From NCBI GenBank assembly GCA_018671775.1, contig JABHGY010000012.1, positions 1 to 39,017 of the forward strand: a stretch of DNA of 39,017 bases. Reading direction: 5' to 3'. Source of the DNA: Fidelibacterota bacterium. Lineage in GTDB: Bacteria > Fidelibacterota > Marinisomatia > Marinisomatales > UBA1611. Under the pieces are notes generated by a model, which did no database searches, was not told where the DNA came from, and saw only the letters and a program-made list of their open reading frames with translations. The position numbers were made by a program, and so were the translations under genes. This document shows positions 28,254 through 38,900 of the stretch, one piece after another. Each line of letters opens with the position of its first letter. Within the stretch, counting starts at the first letter, position 1.

Positions 28254-30129
28254 ATTATTGAAAACTATCCAGTCACCTGCAGATTTAAAAGAATTAAATC
28301 TGGACGAACTTCATACAATTTGTGATGAATTGCGCCAACATATTATTGAAACAATTACACAAACGGGTGGGCACCTTGCACCTACATTAGGTGTTATCGA
28401 ATTGACAGTGGCTTTGCATTATATTTTTGAGGCGCCAAAGGATAAAATTGTCTGGGATGTGGGGCATCAAGCATACGCGCATAAATTATTGACAGGTCGA
28501 CTTGAGCAATTTCCCACCATTCGTCAATTTAAAGGTTTGAGTGGATTTTTAAAACGCAATGAAAGTGAATATGATGTTTTTGGTGCGGGGCATGCTTCCA
28601 CATCCATTTCGGCTGGTTTAGGTATTGCGGTTGCTAGAGATCATAATGGGGATAATTTCCGAGTTGCCTCTATTATTGGCGATGGATCAATGTCAGGCGG
28701 TTTAGCATTTGAAGGAATTAATAACGCAGGACATCTTCGAAAACAATTGCTTGTGATTTTGAATGACAACGAAATGTCAATCTCACCCAATGTGGGTGCC
28801 ATGCATCATTATTTGACTCGAATTGTGACCAATCCTGTTTATAACCGAATCCGAGATGAAATATGGAATATTACTGGAAAATTACCGTATGGAAAAAAGA
28901 TATCAAGATCGGTCATCCGAAAAATTGAAGAAAGTATTAAAAGTCTTTTGGTGCCAGGCATTTTATTTGATGAATTAGGTTTCCGATATATGGGGCCGAT
29001 TGATGGACATAATTTAGACGAAGTCGTACATACGTTAAATAATATCAAAGACATTAAAACACCGATTCTGCTTCATGTTTTAACCAAAAAAGGAAAAGGC
29101 CTAAGTAAAGCTGAAAATGATCCTGTGAATTTCCATGGAGTGAAGCCCAGTGAAAAAAATGAGCCAGTTAAAGAAGAAAAGCCAGTAAGCGCCCCTTCAT
29201 TTCAATCTGTTTTTGGATATTTAGCTTGCGAGGTGGCACGGAATCAAAATGAAACGGTTTGCATCACCGCGGCCATGCGGGAAGGAACGGGACTGGTTCC
29301 TTATGCAAAAGAATTTCCTGATCGTTATTATGATGTGGGGATTGCGGAGGGACATGCGGTTACATTTGCGGGCGGTCTATTGACAGAAAAAGTGCGTCCC
29401 ATTTTGGCCATATATTCTTCATTTCTGAAGAGAGCTTTTGATCATATGGTGCATGACATCGCGACGCAACATTTACCTGCAATTTTCTGTTTAGATCGTT
29501 CTGGACTCGTGGGCGAAGATGGGCCAACCCACCATGGCACTTTGGATATTGCTTATATGCGGTGTATTCAAGATATGGTTGTGAGTGCGCCGAAAAATGG
29601 GAATGAGTTTCGACATTTACTTTATACCGCTTTAAATCAATCGAAGAAACCCTTTTCGATCCGCTATCCCAAAAATTCGTCTGTTGAATTTGATGAAAAT
29701 GGGCAAGCGGAATTATTGCCTATCGGTTCTTGGGAAGTGATGAGCCGTGGTTCAGATATAGCCCTACTTGCCGTTGGACCCTTGGTTTATACCGCTTTGG
29801 AGATTGGAAAAACATTAGCAAAAGAAGGCATTCAATGTGAAATAGTGAATTGTCGCTTTATTAAGCCCATGGATACTCAATATCTCGCATCGATTGTGTC
29901 TAAATTTTCGAAAGTAATTACGATTGAAGAAGGTAGTATAACTGGCGGATTTGGTGACGGCGTTGCTTCGTGGTTATTGGAAAATAATTATCAAGGTTCA
30001 TTGAAACGTATTGGATTACCAGATGAATTTATTGAACATGGCTCGAGAGATGAATTGTTGGATCTTGTGGGATTGACCGCAACAAAAATGATGGAAACCA
30101 TTCGTATGCAATTATCGGATTCAAAATAG
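28243..30129 (+). CDS. dxs: 1-deoxy-D-xylulose-5-phosphate synthase
   Basis: ATG 28243 preferred over 28186. TQTGGHLAPTLGVIELTVALHYIF, DVGHQAYAHKLLTGR, GAGHASTSISAGLG, IGDGSMSGGLAFEG, LDRSGLVGEDGPTHHGTLDIAYMR. Confidence 0.98.
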   Translation: MSAKLLKTIQSPADLKELNLDELHTICDELRQHIIETITQTGGHLAPTLGVIELTVALHYIFEAPKDKIVWDVGHQAYAHKLLTGRLEQFPTIRQFKGLSGFLKRNESEYDVFGAGHASTSISAGLGIAVARDHNGDNFRVASIIGDGSMSGGLAFEGINNAGHLRKQLLVILNDNEMSISPNVGAMHHYLTRIVTNPVYNRIRDEIWNITGKLPYGKKISRSVIRKIEESIKSLLVPGILFDELGFRYMGPIDGHNLDEVVHTLNNIKDIKTPILLHVLTKKGKGLSKAENDPVNFHGVKPSEKNEPVKEEKPVSAPSFQSVFGYLACEVARNQNETVCITAAMREGTGLVPYAKEFPDRYYDVGIAEGHAVTFAGGLLTEKVRPILAIYSSFLKRAFDHMVHDIATQHLPAIFCLDRSGLVGEDGPTHHGTLDIAYMRCIQDMVVSAPKNGNEFRHLLYTALNQSKKPFSIRYPKNSSVEFDENGQAELLPIGSWEVMSRGSDIALLAVGPLVYTALEIGKTLAKEGIQCEIVNCRFIKPMDTQYLASIVSKFSKVITIEEGSITGGFGDGVASWLLENNYQGSLKRIGLPDEFIEHGSRDELLDLVGLTATKMMETIRMQLSDSK

Positions 30130-30182
30130 GTTCTAAATCTTATTTATAGATTTTAACTACTTTAATCAATGGACACAGATAC

Positions 30183-31853
30183 ATGAAAAAAACGAATATG
30201 AAACAATTGAATTTGTTTGAAGAAAATAAAAAGCAGTGGAAAAAATCTGTTCAAAAATTGGGTCATCGATCAGCTAATTTTGAAACCTTAAGTGGGGAGA
30301 AAGTAGATATATGCTATTTCCCTGAAAGCCCCAATGAAGACTATGTAAATGATTTAGGCTTTCCTGGACAATTCCCTTACACGCGAGGTGTTCACCCAAA
30401 TTTATATCGAGGACGCCTTTGGACTATGCGTCAATTTGCTGGATTTGGCACGCCAGAGGATACAAATAATCGCTACCATTTACTTTTAAGCAAAGGGCAA
30501 ACGGGCTTGTCCGTTGCATTTGATATGCCCACCTTAATGGGCTATGATCCAGATCATCCATTTTCTGAAGGGGAAGTGGGGAAATGTGGCGTGAATGTTT
30601 CAGCCTTAAAAGATATGGAATCATTATTTGATGGGATTAATTTGGGCGATATCTCTGTTTCTCAAACCATCAACGGTCCAGCTATTATTTTACTCGCTTT
30701 TTATATTGCGACAGCGGAGAAGCAAAACGTGCCATTAGATCAGCTTCGAGGCACCATGCAAAATGATATTCTCAAAGAATTCATTGCGCAAAAAGAATGG
30801 ATTTATCCGCCAAAACCTTCCATGCGAATCATTACCGATATGCTCTCTTTTTGCACGGAACACATGCCACAATTCAATACAATTTCCATTAGCGGTTATC
30901 ATATTCGTGAAGCAGGATCCACCGCAGCGCAAGAATTGGCTTTTACTTTAGCCGATGGATTTTCTTACGTGGAGCACGGGATAGCAGCGGGATTGAATGT
31001 GGATGATTTTGCTCCTCGACTCTCATTCTTTTTTAACTCACATTTAGATTTCTTTGAAGAAATTGCAAAGTTTCGAGCAGCGCGTAGAATTTGGGCAAAA
31101 CGAATGAAACATAAATATGGCGCGAAAAGTGAACGTTCTTGGAAGTTAAGATTCCATACACAAACGGCAGGATGTAGTCTTACGGCGCAACAACCAGAAA
31201 TCAATATCGCCCGAACGGGCTTTCAAGGGTTAGCTGCTGTTTTGGGAGGAACCCAAAGTCTCCATACAAATTCCATGGATGAAACGCTGGCGCTTCCCAG
31301 CGAAAAAGCCGCAGAAATCGCGTTGCGAACCCAACAGCTTATTGCTTTTGAAACTGGCGTTGCAAATGTGGTGGATCCTTTAGGTGGATCTTGGTTTATT
31401 GAGGATTTAACGAATAAAATTGAAGAGAAAGCAGAGGATTATTTTCATCAAATTGATGAATTGGGTGGTGTAATTTCTGCCATAGAAAAGGGGTATTTTC
31501 AAAGAGAAATTGCAAAAGCAGCTTCAGATTATCAAGAAAAAATTGACAAAAAAGAACGGATTGTGGTTGGCGTAAATACTTTTGTAAATCAAAATGAAGC
31601 CATAGATATTCCGATTTTAGAAATTGGTGCTGAAGCGGAACAAAAACAAACCAAAGCCCTACAAACCTTAAAAGAGAATCGGGACTCTGGTGCAGTTCAA
31701 TCTTCGTTGGACAAAATACAAAAAGCGTGCGTTGGAACAGAGAACCTCGTTCCCCTTATTGTAGCAGCGGCAAAGGCAGATGCGACCCTTGGCGAAATTG
31801 TAGATGCGATGAAAAAAGAATTTGGAGAATGGCAAGAAACAGCCGTTTTTTAA
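30183..31853 (+). CDS. Coenzyme B12-dependent acyl-CoA mutase large subunit, IcmA-like (probable isobutyryl-CoA mutase type; would usually be auto-annotated methylmalonyl-CoA mutase)
   Basis: 556 aa; [98 protein letters not shown]. No C-terminal B12-binding domain in this ORF. F85 and Q203 occupy the Tyr89/Arg207 positions of MCM. Confidence 0.85.
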   Translation: MKKTNMKQLNLFEENKKQWKKSVQKLGHRSANFETLSGEKVDICYFPESPNEDYVNDLGFPGQFPYTRGVHPNLYRGRLWTMRQFAGFGTPEDTNNRYHLLLSKGQTGLSVAFDMPTLMGYDPDHPFSEGEVGKCGVNVSALKDMESLFDGINLGDISVSQTINGPAIILLAFYIATAEKQNVPLDQLRGTMQNDILKEFIAQKEWIYPPKPSMRIITDMLSFCTEHMPQFNTISISGYHIREAGSTAAQELAFTLADGFSYVEHGIAAGLNVDDFAPRLSFFFNSHLDFFEEIAKFRAARRIWAKRMKHKYGAKSERSWKLRFHTQTAGCSLTAQQPEINIARTGFQGLAAVLGGTQSLHTNSMDETLALPSEKAAEIALRTQQLIAFETGVANVVDPLGGSWFIEDLTNKIEEKAEDYFHQIDELGGVISAIEKGYFQREIAKAASDYQEKIDKKERIVVGVNTFVNQNEAIDIPILEIGAEAEQKQTKALQTLKENRDSGAVQSSLDKIQKACVGTENLVPLIVAAAKADATLGEIVDAMKKEFGEWQETAVF

Positions 31854-31886
31854 AAAATTATTTAATGACGAAAAAAGGAGTCAATA

Positions 31887-32321
31887 ATGAATTCAAAAAA
31901 TAAATTTATCCTAGCCATATCGGGCATTGTTGTGGTCTTTGTCTTATGGATTTACTGGGTATCAAATTCGTCTGGCGAAGGCAATCAATCCATGGTTGAG
32001 TTTATTTCCGTCGATGATTTGGACGATTATGAAAATGAACGTGTCCGATTGGGTGGACTAATTCAGGATGAATCCATCCGAATCTCTGAAGACAATTTGC
32101 TTGATGTCCATTTTATGCTTGAGCAAGGGGATGAGGCCGTCAAAGTTCACTATGGAAAAACCCGCCCTGATTTATTTAAGGATGGGGCAGAAGTGATTGT
32201 GGAAGGGATTTATACGGCTGGCATTTTTCAAGCGGATATGCTACAAACCAAATGTGCTTCTCGTTATGAAGGCGATTTACGTGATGAGTCAGATTATAAT
32301 ATGGATGAGGTCGAAATATGA
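31887..32321 (+). CDS. ccmE: Cytochrome c maturation heme chaperone CcmE, CxxxY variant
   Basis: 144 aa; single N-terminal TM helix, OB-fold region VRLGGLIQDESIRI...VHYGKTRPDLFKDGAEVIVEGIY..GIFQADMLQTKCASRY. Directly precedes ccmF. Confidence 0.88.
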   Translation: MNSKNKFILAISGIVVVFVLWIYWVSNSSGEGNQSMVEFISVDDLDDYENERVRLGGLIQDESIRISEDNLLDVHFMLEQGDEAVKVHYGKTRPDLFKDGAEVIVEGIYTAGIFQADMLQTKCASRYEGDLRDESDYNMDEVEI

Positions 32322-34291
32322 TTCCTTTAACAGGCGCAATCTCTCTAAATCTTTCTTTAGCGTTTGGGATTCTTACTTTATTTGTCATAGGGTTTTATAT
32401 TCGTAACGATGATTTTCGTTTATATCGAACAGGGCAAAGGCTTTCTCTTGTAACGTCGGGATTAAGTTTACTCGCAACGGGCGTATTGACCAATGAATTG
32501 ATTGCAGGAAATTTTGACTTAGATTATGTGGCGCACTATACTAGCAATGAAACGCCATTTATGTATAAAATTACTGCTTTATGGGCGGGACAATCTGGGT
32601 CCATGCTTTTTTGGCTGGCGATCCTTTCTGTCTATGCAATGGTTGCTGTTTTACAAAACAAAGATAAGCATCTGTCACTTATGCCCTGGGTTATTTTTGT
32701 TACCACTATTGTTCAATTATTTTTCCTCGCCATGACAAATTTTGTTACGAATCCATTTGAACCTACCAATGCTGATTTTGTGATTATGAACGGAAACGGA
32801 CTAAATCCCTTGTTGCAAAATCCCACTATGGCCATTCATCCACCCATGTTGTATTTGGGTTATGTTGGATTTACCATTCCTTTTGCATTTGCCTTGGCAG
32901 CGCTTATTAAAAGAGATGCGAGCTCTCTGTGGATTAAAACTGTTCGGCGTTGGACTTTAGTGACCTGGCTCTTTTTAGGTATTGGCATTATCCTTGGTGG
33001 ATGGTGGGCGTATTTAGAATTAGGTTGGGGCGGATACTGGGCTTGGGATCCTGTGGAGAATGCATCCTTTATGCCTTGGCTGACGGGAACCGCATTTGTC
33101 CATTCTATTATCATTCAAGAAAAAAAGAATATGCTCAAAATCTGGAATATGATTTTGATTATCGTCACCTTCACGCTGTGCATATTTGGAACTTTCCTCA
33201 CGCGGTCCGGCGTAATGTCTTCGGTGCATTCTTTTACAGCAAGTGGATTGGGGCCTCTCTTTTTGAGCTTCGTTTTCATCATCATGATTGTCAGTTTTGG
33301 GCTCCTTTATTACAGAAGAGCGGACTTCAAATCAGAAAAACGTTTGGAGTCATTTACGTCGAGAGAGAGTGGATTTCTTTTCAATAATGTGGTTTTTGTG
33401 GTTTTATGCTTCGCAGTGTTTTGGGGCACAATCTTCCCAGTGATATCAGAAGCAGTTCGGGGGACAAAAATTACGGTGGGAGCTCCATTTTTTAATCAAA
33501 TCAATATTCCTATTGGCTTGATATTATTATTTTTGACAGGAGTTGGTCCTTTGTTGGCGTGGCGGAATACGAGCAAAGAGAGTTTAATTAAGAATTTTAC
33601 CAGTCCAATTATTGTGGCATTGCTTACTGGGGGCGTTTTATTTGCATTAAATGTCCGTGGTAATTCTCTGGTCGCTTTATCTTTAGCCAGTTTTGTAGCA
33701 ACGACAATTCTGATAGAATTTTGGCGTGGAATTAGTGCCCGGACAGGAAAATTTGAAGAATCTGTTTTTACTGCTTTTATTCGACTCATCCAAAAGAACC
33801 GTAGCCGTTATGGCGGATATATTACGCATCTTGGTATCGTTTTGATGTTTGTGGGCTTTAGCGGTCACGCATTTGATATTGAAAATGAATGGGGATTAAA
33901 AGCAGGAAATCGAGAAACGGTTGGAAATTATGAAGTTGAGTTACTGAAAATTAGCCAGGAAGAACGACCCAATCACTATGCTTATATTGCAGATTTAAAT
34001 GTGTATCAAAAAGAGGATGGAAAATTTGTCACAGATTTGCATCCAGAAAAACGCATTTATTTCCATCGTGATCCCAATCCAGATAAACGGCAACCTCATA
34101 GTGAATTAGATATTTACTCCACGCTTGTTCGTGATATTTACTCTATTTTTACTGGCGTTGATCCTGAGAATAATGTGGGCTATTTCAAAATTATGATTAA
34201 TCCACTGGTGCAGTGGGTTTGGATTGGCTCTTATCTATTAGTTATTGGAACGGTCATTGCCATGTGGCCTGCCAAAAGGAGAATTGTATGA
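32318..34291 (+). CDS. ccmF: Cytochrome c maturation heme lyase CcmF
   Basis: 657 aa; WWD-type motif GGWWAYLELGWGGYWAWDPVENASFMPWL, ALWAGQSGSMLFWL, GTFLTRSGVMSSVHSF. Confidence 0.97.
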   Translation: MIPLTGAISLNLSLAFGILTLFVIGFYIRNDDFRLYRTGQRLSLVTSGLSLLATGVLTNELIAGNFDLDYVAHYTSNETPFMYKITALWAGQSGSMLFWLAILSVYAMVAVLQNKDKHLSLMPWVIFVTTIVQLFFLAMTNFVTNPFEPTNADFVIMNGNGLNPLLQNPTMAIHPPMLYLGYVGFTIPFAFALAALIKRDASSLWIKTVRRWTLVTWLFLGIGIILGGWWAYLELGWGGYWAWDPVENASFMPWLTGTAFVHSIIIQEKKNMLKIWNMILIIVTFTLCIFGTFLTRSGVMSSVHSFTASGLGPLFLSFVFIIMIVSFGLLYYRRADFKSEKRLESFTSRESGFLFNNVVFVVLCFAVFWGTIFPVISEAVRGTKITVGAPFFNQINIPIGLILLFLTGVGPLLAWRNTSKESLIKNFTSPIIVALLTGGVLFALNVRGNSLVALSLASFVATTILIEFWRGISARTGKFEESVFTAFIRLIQKNRSRYGGYITHLGIVLMFVGFSGHAFDIENEWGLKAGNRETVGNYEVELLKISQEERPNHYAYIADLNVYQKEDGKFVTDLHPEKRIYFHRDPNPDKRQPHSELDIYSTLVRDIYSIFTGVDPENNVGYFKIMINPLVQWVWIGSYLLVIGTVIAMWPAKRRIV

Positions 34292-34566
34292 CGTGGAATG
34301 ACACAATCCTAATCTTTATTATCTTTGTTGCTTCTGCGTGGTATGTGATTCAGCCATTGATGAAAGAGACGGTGCTTAGGCCTGCGGATGAAGATGTTTC
34401 ACAAGCATTATTGAGACAAAAGATGATGCTCATGGACCAAATTAAAGAATTGGAAATGGATTTTGAAGTGGGGAATATGGATGAAAAAGATTATAAGGAA
34501 CAACGGAATGCTTTAAAGCGAGACATTTCATCTTTGCTAGAAAGAATGAAGAGCAAGGGAAAATAG
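34288..34566 (+). CDS. Short membrane-anchored protein of the ccm cluster, CcmI/CcmH N-terminal-like
   Basis: 92 aa from ATG 34288: TM helix then KMMLMDQIKELEMDFEVGNMDEKDYKEQRNALKRDISSLLERMK, resembling the CcmI N-terminal coiled coil. Overlaps the ccmF stop. Confidence 0.7.
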   Translation: MTWNDTILIFIIFVASAWYVIQPLMKETVLRPADEDVSQALLRQKMMLMDQIKELEMDFEVGNMDEKDYKEQRNALKRDISSLLERMKSKGK

Positions 34567-34611
34567 CTTTATTAAAATCTGGATCTTTTTATAAAAATTA
34601 CAATCTATGAA

Positions 34612-35940
34612 ATGAAGAAAACCTTCCCGTTCTTACTCTTATTTTCCGCCTGCTTCCTTTTTAACAAAGAGAATGAACAAAACACAGATTTAACCTTATC
34701 TCTTCACTCTGCGGGCGTTACCAGTATAAACCTAAATGTAAGTCCGGAGGATTCATTAAGTTTTTTTACTTTTGAACTCAGCCGAAATGATTCGGTCGTG
34801 AAAACTTTATCCATTCAATCGAATACACTTATAAAAGACACAGGGCTTAATCCAAATACAGCCTACACTTACAAAGGCTATTGGATGAATGGAACAAAAC
34901 GCGTTGGAGAAAGCAATACGCTTAATGTAACGACCATGGATACCACCAGCCATAACTTTACGTGGGAGATAGATACATTGGGAGAATACGGAAGTTATTT
35001 GAATGATGTATGGATTGTTGACGAGAATGATATTTGGGTGGTGGGTGCATTATCCATTGATGATTCTACCCTGAATTATGAGGGGCATCTAAATTATAAC
35101 GCCGCTCATTGGGATGGAAATGAATGGGAATTCAGAAAAGTAATGCAACCAGGAGGGTATGTTATTCCTGTTAGTTGCATCTATTATTTTGATGAGAATG
35201 ATATTTGGTTTGGACAAGGGGGTTTACCGATTCAATGGAATGGCGATGAATACTATATGTTCATGCCTTCAAACGGGGAACACCCAGGACAACCTACTAT
35301 TAACGCAATATGGGGCACGTCATCATCCAATATGTATTTTGTTGGAAGAAGGGGTAGCATTGTTCATTATGATGGAACTGAGTTTGTACAGATGGAAAGT
35401 GGGACGAATGTAAATTTAAAGAACATTCATGGCTCTGGTGATGGAGAGTTTGTATTTGCAACTGGGTTTACCATTTCAGGGGAAAATGCAGGGCAGACTG
35501 TTGCGTTAGAACTTATAGATAATGAATGGCAGACCCTTTATTCATATCACACAACCTGGCCTAATAATGAATCCACCGGTGGAGTTTATGCCTGTTATGT
35601 ATATGGAGATACCGTATATTTTAACAGAACCGGTGGATTTTGGAAATTTAACTACTTGACAAGAGAATCTACGATTATTCCACCTGAAAATACTGGCGGG
35701 TTAAGTGGATTTGGTTTTCAAAAAATAATTGTAGCAAATACTAATGATATTCATTTTATAGCAAATGGGTTTTCATATCTGCACTTTAATGGTGGCAGTT
35801 GGTATGTTGACCATAGTGTTAATACTTATTTTTTATCGGAGTGTGTATCAAACAACTTCGACTATGAGGCTAACAGCATAACAATGGTTGGGTACATTAC
35901 TTTAGGCAAAGGGATTGTGGTTTTGGGCAGACACAAATAG
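34612..35940 (+). CDS. Predicted lipoprotein with Fn3-like domain and propeller-like repeats
   Basis: 442 aa; N-terminal signal with lipobox-like FSAC, Fn3-like segment, then repeated WxxDENDIWxVG / DIHFIANG / MYFVGRRGSIVHYDG motifs. Confidence 0.7.
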   Translation: MKKTFPFLLLFSACFLFNKENEQNTDLTLSLHSAGVTSINLNVSPEDSLSFFTFELSRNDSVVKTLSIQSNTLIKDTGLNPNTAYTYKGYWMNGTKRVGESNTLNVTTMDTTSHNFTWEIDTLGEYGSYLNDVWIVDENDIWVVGALSIDDSTLNYEGHLNYNAAHWDGNEWEFRKVMQPGGYVIPVSCIYYFDENDIWFGQGGLPIQWNGDEYYMFMPSNGEHPGQPTINAIWGTSSSNMYFVGRRGSIVHYDGTEFVQMESGTNVNLKNIHGSGDGEFVFATGFTISGENAGQTVALELIDNEWQTLYSYHTTWPNNESTGGVYACYVYGDTVYFNRTGGFWKFNYLTRESTIIPPENTGGLSGFGFQKIIVANTNDIHFIANGFSYLHFNGGSWYVDHSVNTYFLSECVSNNFDYEANSITMVGYITLGKGIVVLGRHK

Positions 35941-35960
35941 AAAAAAATGGAGGAATAACA

Positions 35961-38900
35961 ATGAGAAACACAATATTTATATGTTTGGCTATTTTGCTAC
36001 CCTGGCAGCCAGCATTTATGCAGGAGGCCGAAACACACTACCACTTCAAAGACCAGAATATTACTTCGCCATTGTTCAATGGGGATCCGTCAAGTATGGA
36101 AGATTACTCTGTAGTATATTCTGTAGAGATTGGAGAATCGGAAGCACCATTCTTGCGTCTATATTTTGGCAATTTAAATTTGGGTAACGAGAGTTATGTG
36201 AAGATAACATCCCTTTATGATAATGTTGTGCAGGAACATAATTCTGAAACCTTAACCAGTTGGAGAAATACATCCATATTTTTCAACGGTGATGAATTGT
36301 TGGTAGAACTATTTGTTCACAAATATGATACAAATATTCAAATGGTACTGGAAAAACTGTTAGTTGGGGATAGGCTCAGTGACCAATCTGCCCAACTTTC
36401 CAGAACAATATGTGGCGAGGACGATAGAGTTTCTTCGGATGATAATGCAGTAGCGAGAATGGTTCCAGTTGGATGCACCGCTTGGATTGCACACAATGGA
36501 TTGCTCATATCAGCAGGTCATTGCCATTATTTTAGTGGCAATTTTTCAGAAGAGATTATTCAGTTTAATGTGCCATCTTCTTTGGGCGATGGTACGATTC
36601 AACACCCTGGCGTAGATGATCAGTATATTATCGGCGACTATGAACACCACAATTACGTATATGGTGAACCACCAGGGATTGATTGGTTAGTATTTAACGT
36701 ATTCGATAATCCGACCACGGGGTTACAACCCTTAAATGCGCAGGACGCATATTTTGAATTAGAAAGGACCGATATATTTGATGATAATGAAGTAATTCGT
36801 ATAACAGGCTATGGTGTTGATGGTCCGTCGCCTGATTATGGTAGCAACGATTCTCCGAGAGATGAGGGTAGTCAAACCCAGCAGACCGAATCAGGTGATT
36901 TTTATTCCTTATCAGGTACAAGACTCAATTATGTGGTAGACACCCAAGGTGCAAACTCCGGAAGTCCAATAATTAGAGAAAATAGTGGAAAAGCGGTCGG
37001 TGTCCATACAGATGGTGGGTGCACCAGTACAGGTGGATATAACTCAGGAACAAGTTTGCTCAATGAGAACTTCTGGGATGCGATTGGTGTAGAGGTAACC
37101 GCTACCCTCACAAACAGAAACTTTGAAACAGATGAACTGTTGGAAGATACGTTAGCATTAAAAGAATTAGAAACTGGTACAGAGATAATAGTGAACTCAT
37201 TGGATGATGAAGAGATACCTATAAGTATAGAACACAGTTATACAGCGAGAACGTTCAATTATGAGATAGACGAACTTCATCACCATAACTGGAATACTAA
37301 TAAGAGTTACTTGATTAAGTGGGAAAACATTAATATACCCGGAGGTGTCAACAATTTCCCTGTTACGGCATTTTTTCAAAACAAGTTTCAGATATCTGTA
37401 ACATCTGATTACCCTGTAGAAACGCACCTCCATGACCCCTGGTATTTAGAGAATCCTGAGGCAGACCCGAGCGATTGGATTCAGCCCGATGCGTTTCGAC
37501 CTTTAAGCGATCAGATTGATGAAAATGGGAACCTTCAGGTGTTTTTGAATCAAGGTCAAATTAATAACCCAAATTCCACCGCCCCCATCTACCGAATAAA
37601 AGCACCAGCCATAGGGGAAATAGGGCAAAATGACATATTTATTTTTTCCCATTGGGCACCCCATGAAGGTATAGATTACGGAAATGGCATTAATACACCC
37701 TCCTATGATTTGGAAACAGATGTGGTTTTTAAGGATGCCAATGCAGAAGTGACTCCTGTCTATTCATCTGTTTCCGAGCTTCCAAATTATACGTTAACGA
37801 TCGAACAAGGAACAACACTATCTATTCAATCAGGTACTTCAATACAATTTGCATCTGGTTTTAAAATCATTGTTGAAGGAGAACTGGATTTTCAGGCTAC
37901 AGCAGAAGCCCCAATAACATTAGAAGGCGTGGCTGATGAAAGATGGGCTGGAATAGAAGTAATGCCAAGTAGTTATTGGAATCCATCACACATCATACTT
38001 AAAGATGCAGAAATTGCTATTAAAATGGATAATGTGGAGCCTGCATCTATATTCAGTTGTCAATTTGAAAATTGCGGGACAGGGTTAGAGTTATCTCGAA
38101 GCATTTTTACTGTATCAAATAATTCATTTCGTAATTCATTTGGAATACGAGTATATAGTCCCCATGGTATTACGATTGCTGATATAAATAATAATGATTT
38201 TAATAATTGTTCAATTGGGGTTATGGCAGATGGAACTGCTACTATTAGAGTAAGCAGAAATGTTTTCTCTCAGGATTCTTATGGAATGGCTTCGATTATA
38301 ACATCCATCAACTCATATTCAACTAATCGCATTATAAATAATACAATTGTGGGTAATCCGAATCAAACAATGGGAATTGCTCTTTATAGCCCTGACGTCG
38401 AAGTAAAGAATAATATCATTATCAATTGTGAAAGAGGAATTACATCAACGTTTCTTCCAACAAATTGTGAAGAAAACCCATTTGTATTGCCTGGTGGCTT
38501 TAATGATATATGGGGAAATGAGCTAAACTATTGCAATATTTATCCAACAGAAACAGATGTTTCTGTTGACCCTCTTTTAGATAGCAATAGGCATTTAACA
38601 GAAAATAGCCCCTGTATAGATGCGGGCGATCCAGACAGCCCCTTAGACCCAGATGGAACTCAAGCAGACATGGGTGCTTATTATTATGATGCACCTCCAC
38701 AAGCTCCTGAGAATTTAAGTTCAGCATTTCTATCAGAGCCAGCCTGTCAAAATTGTCATAATGTGTCTTCAGCTGTTGAGCTATCATGGGATGAATTACC
38801 CATAACAGATTTATCTTATTATACAATATATCGTGCTGAGAATGAAGGAAATTGTATCCAATGTCATGAAGGGAACAATCATGAACCTTTAGGAGAGAGA

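Noticed and set aside
30130-30160. Weak hairpin AAATCT-TATTTAT-AGATTT after dxs as a terminator
   Set aside because: Only 6 A/T-rich base pairs with a 7-nt loop; not enough to call.
33496-33789. 97-aa minus-strand ORF, and 145-aa plus ORF at 32950-33387
   Set aside because: Alternative-frame shadows within ccmF.
36076-38826. Several short ORFs (36076-36273, 36694-36921, 36929-37111, 37197-37433, 38500-38826 minus; 35915-36187 plus)
   Set aside because: All lie inside the 1019-codon open frame of the protease/beta-helix gene in other frames.
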